DNA of 64,000 nucleotides, taken from the NCBI GenBank assembly GCA_029990175.1, contig JARKIP010000028.1, forward strand, positions 11,410,501 through 11,474,500, given 5' to 3'. The notes under the pieces are model-generated. The model ran no database searches. It was not told the origin of the DNA and worked only from the letters and a program-made list of their open reading frames with translations. Of the stretch, positions 39,861 through 53,202 are shown in pieces (the stretch's first letter is position 1; each line of letters starts with the position of its first letter). The stretch comes from Petunia secreta. Lineage: Eukaryota; Streptophyta; Magnoliopsida; Solanales; Solanaceae. Position numbers and translations under genes: made by a program.

Positions 39861-42800
39861 TGTTGAACCTTCCCAAAATGCACACAAGTATGCACCGGGA
39901 TTTGTTTCAACAAAATGGGACTCCAAAGGGTTTCTTTGGAGTCGCCACCTAATTTAAGGATTATTAGGAACCTAAGTTAACTAAAGAGTGCGATTTTATT
40001 CTTTAATTAAATGAAATTAAATAAATAAAAAAAAAATCAGAGATTCCGAGTAAGTGGTTCTATTAAATTCGAAAGAAGGTCCCTTGCGGGAGCACTTTCG
40101 AAAATCCGCTAAATGTGGTTAATCCGGCGGTTTTCACGAATTTGTTAAGGATAATAGAATTAATTTTAACTAAGGATAATGTAAATAAGATAAGGATTTA
40201 GATTACGCTGGTACTTAGATAAATAAATGATGAAATCTTAAGATTAAATAAATGGATGGATTACAACATGGTTGATTGATTAGTTAATTAAATAAATAAA
40301 GAATAAATAAATTAAATAAATAATGTAAATAAAATAAAATACTCTAAGCAACTAATTAGATAAATAATTGATGAATTGATCGCTTAAGTAAATGGATAAA
40401 TAAATAAATAACTTAATTAAATAACTTAACATTTTATATCAATTTAATTAAATAAAGAATAAACTGATAATAATTAATTAATTAATTAAATAAATGAATA
40501 AATAAAGAAATAGTTATTATTAAAGGAATAAATAAATGATTAACTGATTTAAACAAATAAATAAATGATTAATTAAATTAAATAAATAAATAAAATTAAT
40601 TAAATAAATTAATAAATAAATATCGCATAATTAATCGGATTAAAGAATAAATGAATAGATGGATAATAACTATTTAATAGATGGATACGTAAATATAGAT
40701 AATAGGTGAGATGTATAATTTAATTAAATTTTAATTTCTTTTGCACTCGATAATTATTCTTAGATTACTATTAACTTAAACTAATAAGCGAGTCTCCAAA
40801 AACGGGATAAACAATTATATAATAATTCTAAACATGCAACAAATTTTAACAATTCAATAAAGCGACTATCCTACCAAGTTTCTAACATGCAAATCCTAGT
40901 CCGGTTTCAGAGCTTCCTAAAACATGCTTTCTAAAGGGGACGGGAGAGAAGGAGTTTTAGAAAGTAGAACCCGGAATAGCGAACTCAATGCGAGCCCTGT
41001 ATTTCACAAGGCTTTTCATTTATTCATTTCTTTTTGTTTTACATTTTCGGGGATATCAAGTCCCGAAAATGCGGAGCGGTTCAAGTAACTTCGAATGCAC
41101 GTAGCCATCCCCGTTTGTGAGTTTTATTTCAAACTCGTTCCCAAGAGTGTTCATGAAAGGAAACAAGGAGAATAAAGATTAGTATGGATAAATAGGAAGC
41201 AAATGAGAAATGGAAAATGCATGCAAATTGCTTCAGGATGATTAAACGCTAACAAAAATACACAATCTAGTCAGACATGCCATTTCTTCCTAGAAAACGA
41301 AGACATTGGACAAATTAATTAGGTATAAACTTGTTATCAATTTAATTTAAAGGTAGGAAATCTAACAAGTAAATGTCCTCAATCAAATTGCAATATACTG
41401 ATTTTGACGAACTAAGACTAAACTTTGAAGATCAGACTAGCATTTAAATTCCAAGTCATTCCCAATATCAACAGAACAAAGAAGCAAGGCAAAGGTCACA
41501 AAGGGGCTTTGAATGATGCTCTTAATCCGTTTTGGAGAAATAAAAAGTATGTATAAGATATGTTATATTTACAATCTCAGAAAGCAAATTTGGATAGTGA
41601 AACTATGTTATTTGCAAGGCTATTCCCTTGACTAGCAGTTTGGGCAACTGGTCAACAACATGTAATGATTTATGGTGATCATCTAGCTTAACCCGGAGGT
41701 GTTTCAGCCTCATAAATACTCTAAAAGGTAGGAGAAACAGCGAACAACATTTCATGACTGAATCAGAGCACAAATAAGCTAATTTCAATAGAATTAAAAC
41801 TGCAGTCTCAACCTCATTTGACTAAAGATTAACTAATCGAAGGATCAACTAATCAATATAGACCTAAATTATAACAGACACGGCACGTGTAATATCAATA
41901 CTTTGATAAGAAATAAAATATGACTAACAAGTTAGACTAAAACTCAAGCTATCTGACGTGATTCATCTCAACAAAAGACACTCAAACAGGACAAACAAAG
42001 ATAGAGCAAATCTGAGAAGAAAACTAATTTTAATGAACTGAAACTTATTTAAAATAGGCAATTTGCAGCTGGAAACTGTATACACATTCTTGCATACAAT
42101 CAACTTAGACAACTGATTCATTTTCAAGCCAAATAAGCTTACACAGCCGCGCTTTTAATTTCATACAAATGTATAAGAACACAAAGGTTGAAACTTTATC
42201 ATATTCTCTGAACAACAATGCTATTTACATGGATGCAACTTATTATTTTTTATTATTCAAGACCTTAAGCATAATCTAGAAAACAGAAAAATCACATCCT
42301 TATATAAACGGAACCAAGTTCAAACAGAAATCGTGCCAAGAAGTCTAATACATTGTAACTGAAAATATAAAGAGAGAGTATTACCTATTGGAAAGCAGGG
42401 AACAAGGGCGTCGATCCGAAGAATGCGAGTCAACACAAGAGCGACTCGAGCGAGGTCGACGACTAGAAAGGAGAAATGACGACACAAAGCCGAAAGCGAC
42501 GCTCGACTCGAAACCGAAACTAAAATGTTATGTATATATATCCTTTTTTAAAACTGAGAAAGAAAATCTTGTATATAGAAATGCTGCCGTCTTTTTTATC
42601 TGTGTCAAGATCCCCACCCCTAAAAATGAAAGAATGAGAGATTTAAATACCTCTAGGCTAGGGTTTCGGATCCCCTGGAATACCCCAAAGAATCCTTGCC
42701 TATTTTCGTGTATCCCTTGTAGAACAAGGGTGAATTTGGTCAAATCCCTTAGGGATTGTACCGAATTCATCCTTGTCATCAAGGATATTCCCGTTAAGAT

Positions 42801-43218
42801 CATCCACGGCTCAGATTGAAACTCCATTTGAAATGAACGAATAGGATTAGTCGAGTTCGTACTGGAGAGAGGGGAAAAGAGAGTGGTGGGAATCATGGAG
42901 TACGATTTCTTGGACGGATTCGAAGTTGAAATCAATCGCGGGTCAGGAAGAAGAAAACGGGTTAACAGGTTTTGGGTCGCGGGTGAGGGATTGAGGAACA
43001 GATTAGGGATTTCTACGTTAAGTGTTTTGTTTTAAAAGGGGTTTGCAAGGGTGGGTCAGATATGAGGTTGTGTTTTGCGATTTTGGCCTTTTTTTCACAA
43101 AATTATCAATTTGACTATTTAAATATTATAAAATTGCCCTTTTTTAGCACATTTTTTAATTAAATATACTTTATTATTTAATATTAACTTAAAATCGGGA
43201 AAAAATTGGGTGTCAACA
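39861..43218 (-). repeat. Tat LTR2, shared by units 1 and 2
   Basis: This LTR is 3358 bp. It acts as 5' LTR of unit 1 and 3' LTR of unit 2. Unit 1's primer site flanks it on the left and unit 2's polypurine tract on the right, with no target duplication between. Compared with LTR1 it has private changes such as 'ctaaatgtgg' near 40110, 'gaaatagtt' near 40508 and a 10-base A-run near 40027 (nine in LTR1 and LTR3). Confidence 0.93.
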
Positions 43219-43235
43219 GCTGCCCCTCTTTACCC
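43219..43235 (-). other. Polypurine tract of Tat unit 2
   Basis: This is identical to the tract at 20872-20888 and abuts LTR2. Confidence 0.85.
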
Positions 43236-45886
43236 AGAAAAGGATGAAAGAGTTTTTAGGGTAAAGAAGTTGACGAGAAACCAATTTTGTCCCGATACAC
43301 CCAAGACTTTTGATTCCACGGACCAAAAGGCGAGGCTTATGGACATGGCCGAACTCCGGTCGCCGAGTTTCCTACATATCTCGGGCTAAAAGAGAATCAG
43401 GCCACATGTAGTTCGATGATACTTGGAAACGAAGACTCGCACGATTGACAAAAGAAAGGACGCACGAATAGGAAAGAATTCAAACTGACGCCTAATCTGA
43501 AATGAAAGATTAGGTAAAACTTGCTTGTTCGAGTGCGATTCTTCAGATCCTTGTTGACGAGTCTAGCTCATATCAACAATTGCCCCAGTTCACTGCCAAG
43601 AAAGGGTTCCACGTTATACTCCAAATACTGCTGCGATGCTGCTAAAATTCTGTAAAGACTTAACAAACAATAAGCGAGCAACTGCTAATAAACTTTGATG
43701 ACTTTTGGAATAAAGAAGTAAATAAAATGATAATATAAAATTGTAAATGCTGGTTGTGACGCTCAATAAGTTTTTCTCTCGATCAACTGACGAGATGCTC
43801 CGCCCGGAGAACCTCTAAGCTGATCATTATTCTGAAACAGTAAAGTAAGACAATAAGTAAAGCGAAAATGAATTGTAAAAATGCAAGGCTTTCATAAGAT
43901 GAGTTGACTAATGAGACGTAATGTCTCAAGCCGAATCATGTATTTCAAATACAATATGTCGATATTGCAAGACAATCGACGTCGCGAAACACTCCGAAAG
44001 TGGTGTTCCAGCCGACTTGCCTTAAACTATCAATCTATTTTAAATATAAAAGGCCAATATTGCGAGACAACCGACATCGCGAAACACTCCGAAAGCGGTG
44101 TTCCAGCCGACTTGTCTCAAACTATTAATAAATTTAAAATATAAAATACCAATATTGCAAGACAACCGACATCGCGAAACACTCCGAAAGCGGTGTTCCA
44201 GCCGACTTGTCTCAAACTATTAATAAATTTAAAATATAAAATGCCAATATTGCGAGACAACCGACATCGCAAAACACTCCGAAAACGGTGTTCCAGCCGA
44301 CTTGTCTCAAACCATTAATAAATTTAAAATATAAAATGCCAATATTGCGAGACAACCGACATCGCGAAACACTCCGAAAGTGGTGTTCCAGCCGACTTGT
44401 CTCAAACTATTAATAAATTTAAAATATAAAATACCAATATTGCAAGACAACCGACATCGCGAAACACTCCGAAAGCGGTGTTCCAGCCGACTTGTCTCAA
44501 ACTATTAATAAATTTAAAATATAAAATGCCAATATCGCAAGACAACCGACATCGCGAAACACTCCAAAAGTGGTGTTCCAGCCGACTTGTCTATCAATAT
44601 TGCGAGATAAATTCCATAACAATGTTAAGATTTGAGAAAAGAAAAAGCGCTGCCTTTTCGGCAATAATCTAATGTGATGCTTAGATGCCGCAAGAGTAAA
44701 TTTGAATGATCTGTCAAGCCAAATCATTTGCATTGTCAACTTGATTGGTGTTGCTTGTATGGATAGTGGCGCAAAGTTTTGAATGCCCTCTTCAGTTCAT
44801 ATCGGATCTGATGTTCAATTCTTTGAATGCGCGTTCCATAAATTGTTCATCCATAGTGCGAATGATCCTTCCATTGCAAGCTTTCAAGTTCCTGCTCTCA
44901 AAGAAAATTTTGTTAGTTTTGGGGAGGGGTGTTTGATTTGTGCTGATTCATCTTGAATTTGCTGCCATCTCTTCCTTTTCTTCGTGAGACTTGGGCTTTG
45001 AAAAACCATCCTCGAAAACTTGGTTTATGAACTCAATAGTATAACTCATCTTAAGATAGAGGCAAAATAAAGTAATTCAATAAAATAGTAAGCAAGTAAT
45101 CCTTGATATGCAAATAAAAAGTTTATAATGCATTTAAAATTCTTGCTTTAACTCAAACTCATGACATATCCTGAAACAAACTGAATGTCCTTTGTATTGC
45201 AACTTGTGCTAATCTTGAATACTTTTCGAACTTTGCCGCTTCATGCTTTGATAAGCAAACCAATTCTTGCAAAGATCTGCCCTAGTTATGAACTTCCAAA
45301 TCTTCAACTCATTTTGCAAAATTTGCCCCAGTTGATATCTTTCAAATCCTCAAATTGTCTTGCAAAATTGCCTCAGTTTCTATCTTCCATATCTTCAAAT
45401 TATCTTTGCAAAAATTGCCCCAGTTTCTTGCCTTAGGGGAGACTGAAAATTTTAATATTATAGAGTCGAGCCCATTAAGAGCGCCTACGTATCCCTCCAC
45501 GGGAATCAGACCGTGCGTAGTTCTGCTTACATAAAGATTTTTTGGGAAAGTATGACAATCTAAGTACGAAGCCGTATCCAAATTGGAAAATCCACACATC
45601 TGCCCAGATGCATAGTTTGGCATTACATCATAAAAGATAAACAAGCCTAAAGTATTACAATATTTTGACCGAATCCGACGGGGATTGCCTACTTATCCTG
45701 TTGCCATTCCAGGAATCAGGTCAGAAGTAGTTCAAACTTACATAAAAGAGGAAATAGGGGAAATTCTTATATCAATGCAACCAAACTCTATGTGAGTTAC
45801 TACGTATCCCACCTTGGGACTCAGGTCACGCGTAGTTCGCATTACATCAAAGATTACATTCAAAACCATGCTAACTTGCGATTGCC
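43236..45886 (-). other. Tat 3' untranslated region, unit 2
   Basis: This equals 20889-23539 with scattered substitutions. It includes the same palindromic 'ctacgtatcc ... gcgtagttc' blocks (about 45483-45534, 45687-45739 and 45798-45847). No gene is present. Confidence 0.75.
43959..44607. repeat. 95-bp tandem array in the Tat 3' UTR, unit 2
   Basis: Seven units start at 43959 and follow every 95 bp, the same copy number as unit 1. Differences from unit 1 are a few bases, mainly in the first unit ('aagtggtgttccagcc' against 'aagcggtgttccaacc') and the last. Confidence 0.92.
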
Positions 45887-48800
45887 TCAAACATAGTATC
45901 TTTTGACGGCGTCTACGTTGATTGCTTTTGGCCAAACTTGACCATCCATTTCTGCCAGAATCAGTGCTCCTCCAGATAAAACCCGATGAACCACATATGG
46001 TCCTTGCCAATTTGGTGCAAATTTTCCCTTTGCTTCTTCTTGATTAGGAAAGATCTTTTTTAGCACCAATTGCCCCGATTTGAAGTCTCTCACTCTCACT
46101 TTCTTGCCAAAAGACTTGATCATGCGATTTTGATATAGTTGCCCATGGCAAATTGCATTCATTCTTTTCTCATCAATAAGCATCAACTGCTCACATCTGA
46201 TCTTCACCCATTCAGCATTTTCTAATTCAGCTTCTTGAATGATTCTTAAGGAAGGAATTTCTACCTCCGCGGGTAAGACTGCTTCTGTGCCATACACCAA
46301 AAGATAGGGAGTTGCCCCAGTTGAAGTTCTAGTGGTGGTGCGGTACCCAAGAAGTGCAAATGGCAACTTTTCATGCCAATCTCTATAATTATCAATCATC
46401 TTGCGAAGAATACGCTTGATGTTCTTATTTGCCGCCTCAACAGCTCCATTCATTTGAGGACGGTAGGCAGTAGAGTTGCGATGAGTGATCTTGAAACTCT
46501 CACAAGTCGCTCTCATCAAATCACTATTCAAGTTTGCACCATTATCAGTGATGATTGATTCAGGAACTCCGAATCTACAAATGATATTGTTGCGCACGAA
46601 ATCTGACACCACTTTCTTGGTTACAGACTTGTGAGAAGTTGCTTCCACCCACTTGGTGAAGTAATCAATAGCCACTAAAATAAAGCGATGTCCATTTGAA
46701 GCGGCCGGTTCAATAGGACCAATAACATCCATTCCCCAAGCAACAAAAGGCCAGGGAGAACTCATTGCATGAAGTTCGGAAGGAGGTCTTTTGATCATGT
46801 CTCCGTGAATTTGACATTGATGGCATTTCCGCACAAACTGAACACAATCTGTTTCCATAGTTAGCCAAAAATAACCGGCTCTCAAGATCTTCTTTGCCAA
46901 AACAAAACCATTCATGTGCGGCCCACAAACTCCCGCGTGCACTTCCGTAAGTAATTTATTTGCTTCAACTGCATCAACACATCTTAAGAGTCCTAAGTCT
47001 GGGGTCCTCCTATATAGGATTTCACCGCTTAGAAAGAATTGATTTGCTAACCTCCGGATGCTCTTCTTTTGGACACTTGTTGTATTTTCGGGATAACTCC
47101 CGACCTTGAGATAATTCTTGATATCAAAATACCAAGGATGGCCATCCCGCTCTTCCTCAACTTGAAAACAATAAGCTGGCCTATCATGCAATTCAATTTC
47201 GATAGGATCAATATAATTCTTGTCAGGATGTTGGATCATGGAAGATAAAGTTGCCAAAGCATCAGCAAACTCATTTTGAAGCCTCGGAACATGCTTGAAC
47301 TCTATCTTTGCGAACCTTTTGCACAATTCCTTGACACAACGCAAATAAGGAAGAATCTTTGCATTCTTGGTGTTCCACTCGCCCTGCACTTGGTGAATCA
47401 GCAAGTCGGAATCCCCAATCACTAAAAGTTCTTGAATGTTCATATCAACTGCCAATCGAAGGCCCAAAATGCATGCTTCATATTCAGCCATATTGTTAGT
47501 GCATGGAAATCTGAGCTTGGCCGAAACAGGGTAATGCTGACCCGTTTCAGAACTTAAGACAGCTCCAATACCAACACCTTTGAAATTTGCTGCTCCGTCA
47601 AAGAAAAGACGCCAACCATCATATTCGGAAGAGATGTCTTCACCCAGAAACAAGACCTCTTCATCGGGAAAGTAAGTTCTCAATGGTTCATAGTTGTCAT
47701 CAACAGGATTTTCAGCTAAATGATCCGCCAATGCTTGTGCCTTTACCGCCTTTTGGGTGACATAAACTATGTCAAATTCACTCAACAAAATCTGCCATTT
47801 TGCTAATTTTCCCGTGGGCATCGGCTTTTGGAAGATGTACTTCAAAGGATCCATCCTCGAGATAAGATAAGTTGTATATGATGAGAGATAGTGCCTTAAC
47901 CTTTGTGCGGTCCAAGTCAAAGTGCAACAAGTTCGCTCCAAGAGAGTGTACCTGGCTTCATAAGGAGTGAGCTTCTTGCTTAGATAATAAATGGCTTGTT
48001 CTTTCTTCCCGGTCTTGTCATGTTGCCCCAAGACACATCCAAATGCATTTTCCGAGACAGACAAATATAAGATCAATGGTCTTCCAGGTTCAGGAGGAAC
48101 TAACACAGGCGGATTAGATAGATACTCCTTGATCCTATCAAAAGCCTTTTGACAATCTTCCGTCCACTCAATAACAGCATCTTTCTTCAACAACTTGATT
48201 ATTGGTTCATAAATAACCGTGGATTGTGCAATGAAGCGGCTTATGTAGTTCAAGCGGCCAAGAAAGCTCATCACATCCTTCCGGCTCTTTGGAGGAGGCA
48301 AGTCTTGGATAGTCTTGATTTTAGACGGATCCAATTCTATACCCCTCCGGCTTACAATGAAACCCAACATCTTACCGGCGGGAACACCAAATGCACATTT
48401 CGCAGGATTAAGCTTCAAGTTATACCGCCGAAGGCGGTTGAAGAACTTTCTCAAATCAGTCAAATGCTCTTCTTTCTTTTTTGACTTGATAACAACATCA
48501 TCTACATAGACTTCAATCTCTTTGTGAATCATATCATGGAAAAGAGTCGTCATTGCTCTCATATATGTTGCCCCGGCATTCTTCAAACCGAAAGGCATAA
48601 CTCTATAACAAAACACACCCCAAGGTGTGATGAAAGCGGTCTTTTCAGCATCATCTTCATCCATTAGGATCTGGTGATAACCAGCAAAACAATCGACAAA
48701 AGACTGAAGCTCATGTTTTGCACAACTATCAATAAGGATATGAATATTTGGCAATGGAAAATCATCCTTTGGACTTGCTTTGTTGAGATCACGATAATCA

Positions 48801-49207
48801 ACACAAACTCTAACCTTTCCGTCCTTCTTGGGCACCGGCACAATATTTGCTAACCAAGTGGGATATTTGAGAGATCGAATTACCTTAGCGGTCAATTGCT
48901 TTTGCACTTCTTCCAATATTTGTTTGCTTGTGGAAGTTTTGAAGTTTCTCTTCTTTTGCTTAACAGGCGGAAATGAAGGATCAGTTGGCAACTTGTGAGT
49001 GACAAGATCGGTACTCAAACCGGGCATATCCTCATAAGACCAAGCAAAGATGTCTCGGTATTCGTTCAATAGTTCAATATAGGCTCTTCTTTCTTCCAAG
49101 GTCAAATGAACACTGATTCTGGTTTCTCTAACATCTTCTGAAGTCCCCAAGTTGATTGACTCGGTTTCTTCCAAGTTTGGCTTTGGTTTGTTCTCAAATT
49201 GATCCAC
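45887..49207 (-). CDS. pol: Tat pol, unit 2
   Basis: The frame is 1106 codons, uninterrupted, with all RT, RNase H and integrase residues listed for unit 1 at the same positions. The only residue difference I see is K386 in unit 1 against E386 here, in the degenerate first RNase H. The same TAA precedes the GTG entry codon. Confidence 0.93.
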   Translation of the reverse strand: MDQFENKPKPNLEETESINLGTSEDVRETRISVHLTLEERRAYIELLNEYRDIFAWSYEDMPGLSTDLVTHKLPTDPSFPPVKQKKRNFKTSTSKQILEEVQKQLTAKVIRSLKYPTWLANIVPVPKKDGKVRVCVDYRDLNKASPKDDFPLPNIHILIDSCAKHELQSFVDCFAGYHQILMDEDDAEKTAFITPWGVFCYRVMPFGLKNAGATYMRAMTTLFHDMIHKEIEVYVDDVVIKSKKKEEHLTDLRKFFNRLRRYNLKLNPAKCAFGVPAGKMLGFIVSRRGIELDPSKIKTIQDLPPPKSRKDVMSFLGRLNYISRFIAQSTVIYEPIIKLLKKDAVIEWTEDCQKAFDRIKEYLSNPPVLVPPEPGRPLILYLSVSENAFGCVLGQHDKTGKKEQAIYYLSKKLTPYEARYTLLERTCCTLTWTAQRLRHYLSSYTTYLISRMDPLKYIFQKPMPTGKLAKWQILLSEFDIVYVTQKAVKAQALADHLAENPVDDNYEPLRTYFPDEEVLFLGEDISSEYDGWRLFFDGAANFKGVGIGAVLSSETGQHYPVSAKLRFPCTNNMAEYEACILGLRLAVDMNIQELLVIGDSDLLIHQVQGEWNTKNAKILPYLRCVKELCKRFAKIEFKHVPRLQNEFADALATLSSMIQHPDKNYIDPIEIELHDRPAYCFQVEEERDGHPWYFDIKNYLKVGSYPENTTSVQKKSIRRLANQFFLSGEILYRRTPDLGLLRCVDAVEANKLLTEVHAGVCGPHMNGFVLAKKILRAGYFWLTMETDCVQFVRKCHQCQIHGDMIKRPPSELHAMSSPWPFVAWGMDVIGPIEPAASNGHRFILVAIDYFTKWVEATSHKSVTKKVVSDFVRNNIICRFGVPESIITDNGANLNSDLMRATCESFKITHRNSTAYRPQMNGAVEAANKNIKRILRKMIDNYRDWHEKLPFALLGYRTTTRTSTGATPYLLVYGTEAVLPAEVEIPSLRIIQEAELENAEWVKIRCEQLMLIDEKRMNAICHGQLYQNRMIKSFGKKVRVRDFKSGQLVLKKIFPNQEEAKGKFAPNWQGPYVVHRVLSGGALILAEMDGQVWPKAINVDAVKRYYV

Positions 49208-49337
49208 TTATCTTGTTATTTCATCAGGAACAAAATCTTCATCAAACTCCCCAATACTCAATGCATCAGTACCAATTTGTTCAGTTGTTTCGTTATATGT
49301 CACAAGCAAAGTTTCGGCAGTTTTGTTAAGTGGGAAG
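49208..49337 (-). CDS. Tat linker exon, unit 2
   Basis: This is the counterpart of 26861-26990, with the same acidic residues and the same terminal TAA at 49210-49208. I see no difference between the units in this stretch. Confidence 0.6.
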
Positions 49338-49589
49338 CTGAAACAGAAACGAACATTAATCAAAAGCGTAAAATAAAGTAAATAATTAAAGCATATCAAA
49401 ATAATAGTAGGGAGAATGCAATGCATTTTATTTGTTTCAAAATCTAGTCTAGGGAGGCATACATTAAAGTAAAACATGCAGAATGTAAACAGATTATTTT
49501 GAAAAGACATAAACGTAAACCAAAAGCGAAACACAGTTCAGGGCCTCAATCTGACTGTGACGCCAAAATAAACTGTTGAGTTCATTCAC
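49338..49589 (-). other. Probable Tat intron, unit 2
   Basis: This is the counterpart of 26991-27242, with the same donor and acceptor. One base differs inside it (near 49522). Confidence 0.65.
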
Positions 49590-50212
49590 CAGGTCTCTTC
49601 CACTGGGACACAGGTCCAATTGGCCATCGGATCCTTTGCCTCAACATTCTGCACAGGTGACTCCTCAGCACAGTCTTCAATAATAACATCGCATTCCAAA
49701 TCATCACTCAGAAACAAATCGCCAACTCCCTCTATCAGATCCGGTATAATGACTTCCGGTGCCTTGACAAATGACTGGTACAAGGAAGGAAGGGGTTCTG
49801 GCATGGCAATGGCAGGTTTCCTTTTGGCCTTCTCAATCTCCTTTTTGGTGGGACAGTAACCCAAGCCAAAGGTACCCAGATTCTTGGGCAAGCAGATGGG
49901 TTCAGTAATGCCGTTCAGATTTGCTCCCAATCCCGAACCAGGTTTGAAACCATTTTTCAACATTTCCACAGCAATCATCTTGGGGACTCTGGGTAGGGTA
50001 CCTTTCTTCGAATCATCCTTAGATGCTCGGGTCACATTCATTAGCTCAACCGTGTGGAAAGTAGTTCCATCAAGCTCTGCGGCGTTGTCCACCATAGGAA
50101 TCGTGGTGCTAGCATGCGTGGGGCTGTTTCCCTCGCCCTTGACCACTACTTCTTCATTATCCCATATAAACTTCACACTTTGATGCAAAGTGGAAGGGAC
50201 GGCTCCGGCCAT
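49586..50212 (-). CDS. Tat protease end plus G-patch, unit 2 (5' truncated by Athila)
   Basis: The open stretch has 208 codons and the same structure as unit 1. By eye one residue differs (G42 in unit 1, D42 here). The G-patch glycines are intact. Confidence 0.8.
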   Translation of the reverse strand: MAGAVPSTLHQSVKFIWDNEEVVVKGEGNSPTHASTTIPMVDNAAELDGTTFHTVELMNVTRASKDDSKKGTLPRVPKMIAVEMLKNGFKPGSGLGANLNGITEPICLPKNLGTFGLGYCPTKKEIEKAKRKPAIAMPEPLPSLYQSFVKAPEVIIPDLIEGVGDLFLSDDLECDVIIEDCAEESPVQNVEAKDPMANWTCVPVEETW

Positions 50213-50219
50213 GTGGATC

Positions 50220-51579
50220 TGATGGATATAATTTATTGATATATTTTTATAGTTAAATATTAAGTATTTTAAATAAAACGTGAATAAATATATCCATCTC
50301 TCGCATATTTTCTAACATATTTTGCAGGAAGAAGAAATTATCCAAGGTGAAGAAAAATAAGGGATGACCATTGATGATTACATTATTCATAGTGTGATTA
50401 TAACACTAATAGTAATGTCCGTGAATTGTTTTATGCTGAAGAATAAAAGTGCAAGCGGAAGAAAGTTCATGAAAGGAAGCTACGTATGAATATTTGAAAT
50501 TATCATCTAAACCCAACTCACCTTGGCCATCTTGAAAATTTTCCTACCACCTTAGGATATGCCATCTTAGGTAGAACTTTGGCTTTGGAATTTATCTATA
50601 AATAGGTAGTAAACTTTGTATGGAAGATCATCAAATTTTCATCTTGCAAGAACTACTTTCTCTTGCTCTTTTTCTTTCTTTGTCTTTTATAACTTTAAGC
50701 TTTTGTAGTTTTCTTTTGTAGAAGAAATACTACTTCTTCCTAGTCTTTATATTTTTAAAGTTTTTCTTACTCCATAATGGAGTAATCTCTTTTGTTGGGA
50801 TAGTTGATGAAACTCGGTAATATTTATAATACTTATCTCAGTTTTAATACATGCTTAGCCTGAAGTTTTTTAATCACATTTTAACACTGTGCTGGAATTA
50901 TAGTTTTTACTAAATCTTTATTTCATATCCGTCTATTTTATCTCTAGGTTATTGTTATATTAATTTTGTAATTCTCACGGAGCAACATTAATATATAATG
51001 ACTGATGAATAAAGTAGTAGAGTAAAAACTATTTTTCCAAGTCTCTAATCTTGTTTACCTCAGTTTTAATTCTCACGGAGGAATTGTTGTAGGTAAGATT
51101 ATTGATTTTTCGTAAAAATATTCTCACGAAGTTTTTACTACTTTTTTAGCACAATTCAGGCAAGAAAAAATATTTCGGTTTAATCGTCACTAGTTATAAT
51201 TTGATTAATATACATAACCTCACGGAGTGTTATTAATTGATTATTTTCTTAGTGAGCAAAATATAATTGAATTAGCAATAAGCAATTATTCTTAAGAGAA
51301 ATACATGTCAAAACTGAGATATTTATTATAAGTATTACCAAGTGAATTCAACGATTCCCAACTCCTTTTAAATTTGAAATCTTCCAGAAGTTCTTTATTT
51401 TAATTTAAGTAAATTTAAACTAAAAACCCACTTTTCATCAATTTGACTCTCTCAAATAGTAATTAAAATACTACAAGTCCGTAGCATAGAATACTCAATC
51501 TCTGTGGGACGATATCTTAAACTATATTAGAATTTGACAAGAACGAGCAGACAATTCCTATGCACTTTGGACCTCGTCA
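50220..51579 (+). repeat. Athila 5' LTR, unit 2
   Basis: This LTR is 1360 bp, with its TATA box at 50597-50604. Private changes include 'cactaatag' near 50406 and 'tttttcgt' near 51107. Confidence 0.95.
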
Positions 51580-51585
51580 AATTTT

Positions 51586-51604
51586 TGGCGCCATTGCCGG
51601 GGAT
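51586..51604 (+). other. Athila primer-binding site, unit 2, one mismatch
   Basis: This is the same site as 29239-29257 with G to A at 51593, leaving 18 of 19 bases complementary to tRNA-Asp. Confidence 0.85.
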
Positions 51605-53202
51605 TGGCGTACATCTACTTCGGACTAAATATTGGATTACTAATTTGAGGACTTATTAATACAATTACTATTAACTTAATCTACTAAATACTACTATAGC
51701 TATACCTAATACTAACCTCTAATAATATTTATATTGATTACTGCTTCTAACAATTTTGCTTCTCCTTCTAACATTTTTTTTCTTTCTTTAGTTTATATTA
51801 ATATTACTAACATTCTCTACTGACACTATACTATATCCTTTACTATATTCTAATAGTGAAACATTCTACTTTACCAGTTTTTTTTTCATTGTCTACAATA
51901 CCTACTATTTTTATCATTTACGTGTCTTCTGTTTTAACCATATTATTACTACTATTATTTTATTAATATTATAACCATCAGTACTTGTTTTATTATCATC
52001 TTTTAATATATTATAGTATTATCTTTCTCCTACCACTATTTCTATTATTAGCGTTACTACTGTTGTAACATTATTATAACTTTTATTTTTTTTTTCCTTC
52101 TTTCCTCTCTGATATCATTACCTCTTATTTTCATCATTTTCGTTCACTTTGTTATGTTTACTAGTATTACTATCTTTTGTTCTTTTTAGTACATCATTAT
52201 TTACCTTTTCTCTTTATAGTATTTTTTTTAATAATATAATTATTATACTGTTATATCTAATAATAGTATAATATGTTATTTTACTTTTTGTATTTTTTTT
52301 CAAACTTTTTATTACCATTCCACCTACTACTTTCTCCTTTACATTCTCTTTTGTATATCTACCTATAGTATAACTCTTACTCTTATCGTAAAAACTTCCA
52401 CCTATAGAACCACATCATTCTTCATATCACCATCTTGTCTTCCATCACTTTAACTACCTTCCTACTACTATTACATCTTACTACTTTATCTAATTAACTA
52501 CTTACTACTCTTTACTATTTATTATTACTACTTTTTTTTCCTAGTATTAGTCATCGTTCTTCCACCCTTGATTTCACTTATATTATTATTATAAAAGAAA
52601 AAATATTTTTTGTTTATATATCTAAGTTTATATCAGTATTTTAAATTTCTCCTACTAAATATTGCTATTATTGTTACTACTACCTATGAGCCCTATAGAT
52701 TTTTGTCACTAACTTTCTATACAATCACTACTTCGTCCTACTAAAAATAGTATTATTATTATTATTATTATTATTTAATTTTTAGATTACAACTCACTGT
52801 TTTGCTTTTGCCATTTTTTTCCCTTTGGCTATTATTATTAGTGTTAAGTATAATACTATTATTATTACCTATAGCTTTATCTTTAGTAAACAATATAATC
52901 TACTTTGTATTTAATTTATCTTTTTCCTACTAAATCATTACAGCTATCACTACTATCTATACATAACAATAGCATTATATTATAGTGTAATATTTCTTTC
53001 TACTATTGTTATATACTACTTCTTTAACTAATACTAATTATCACTAATATTTTTTATATTCCTTTTTAATATTTCCTTTCAACTAGTACTATTATTATTA
53101 TTATTATTATTCCTAATATTTTCTTGTAGTGTTACCATTTCAACTGTTAAAGAGTTCATTTTAATTTTTTTTCTTTTTACTTTAAAGAATTTCAAGTAGT
53201 TT
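51605..53202 (+). other. G-poor leader of Athila unit 2
   Basis: This is the counterpart of 29258-30861. The (TTA)n run at about 52751-52775 is 6 bases shorter than in unit 1. A substitution near 52274 creates one extra ATG. No gene is present. Confidence 0.75.

Larger units (their letters stand above)
17517..43218 (-). mobile_element. Tat-lineage (Ogre-like) Ty3/gypsy element, unit 1
   Basis: In minus-strand order it holds 5' LTR (43218-39861), primer site (39857-39839), a rearranged leader, the end of protease, a nested Athila (27874-39370), the rest of protease with G-patch (27865), a probable intron, pol (26860-23540), a long repeat-bearing 3' UTR, a polypurine tract and 3' LTR (20871-17517). 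Two RNase H domains, a tRNA-Arg primer site and an intron between protease and RT are known marks of the Tat/Ogre lineage. Gag and the catalytic part of protease are missing, so the element is not autonomous. Without the Athila it would span about 14.2 kb. Confidence 0.9.
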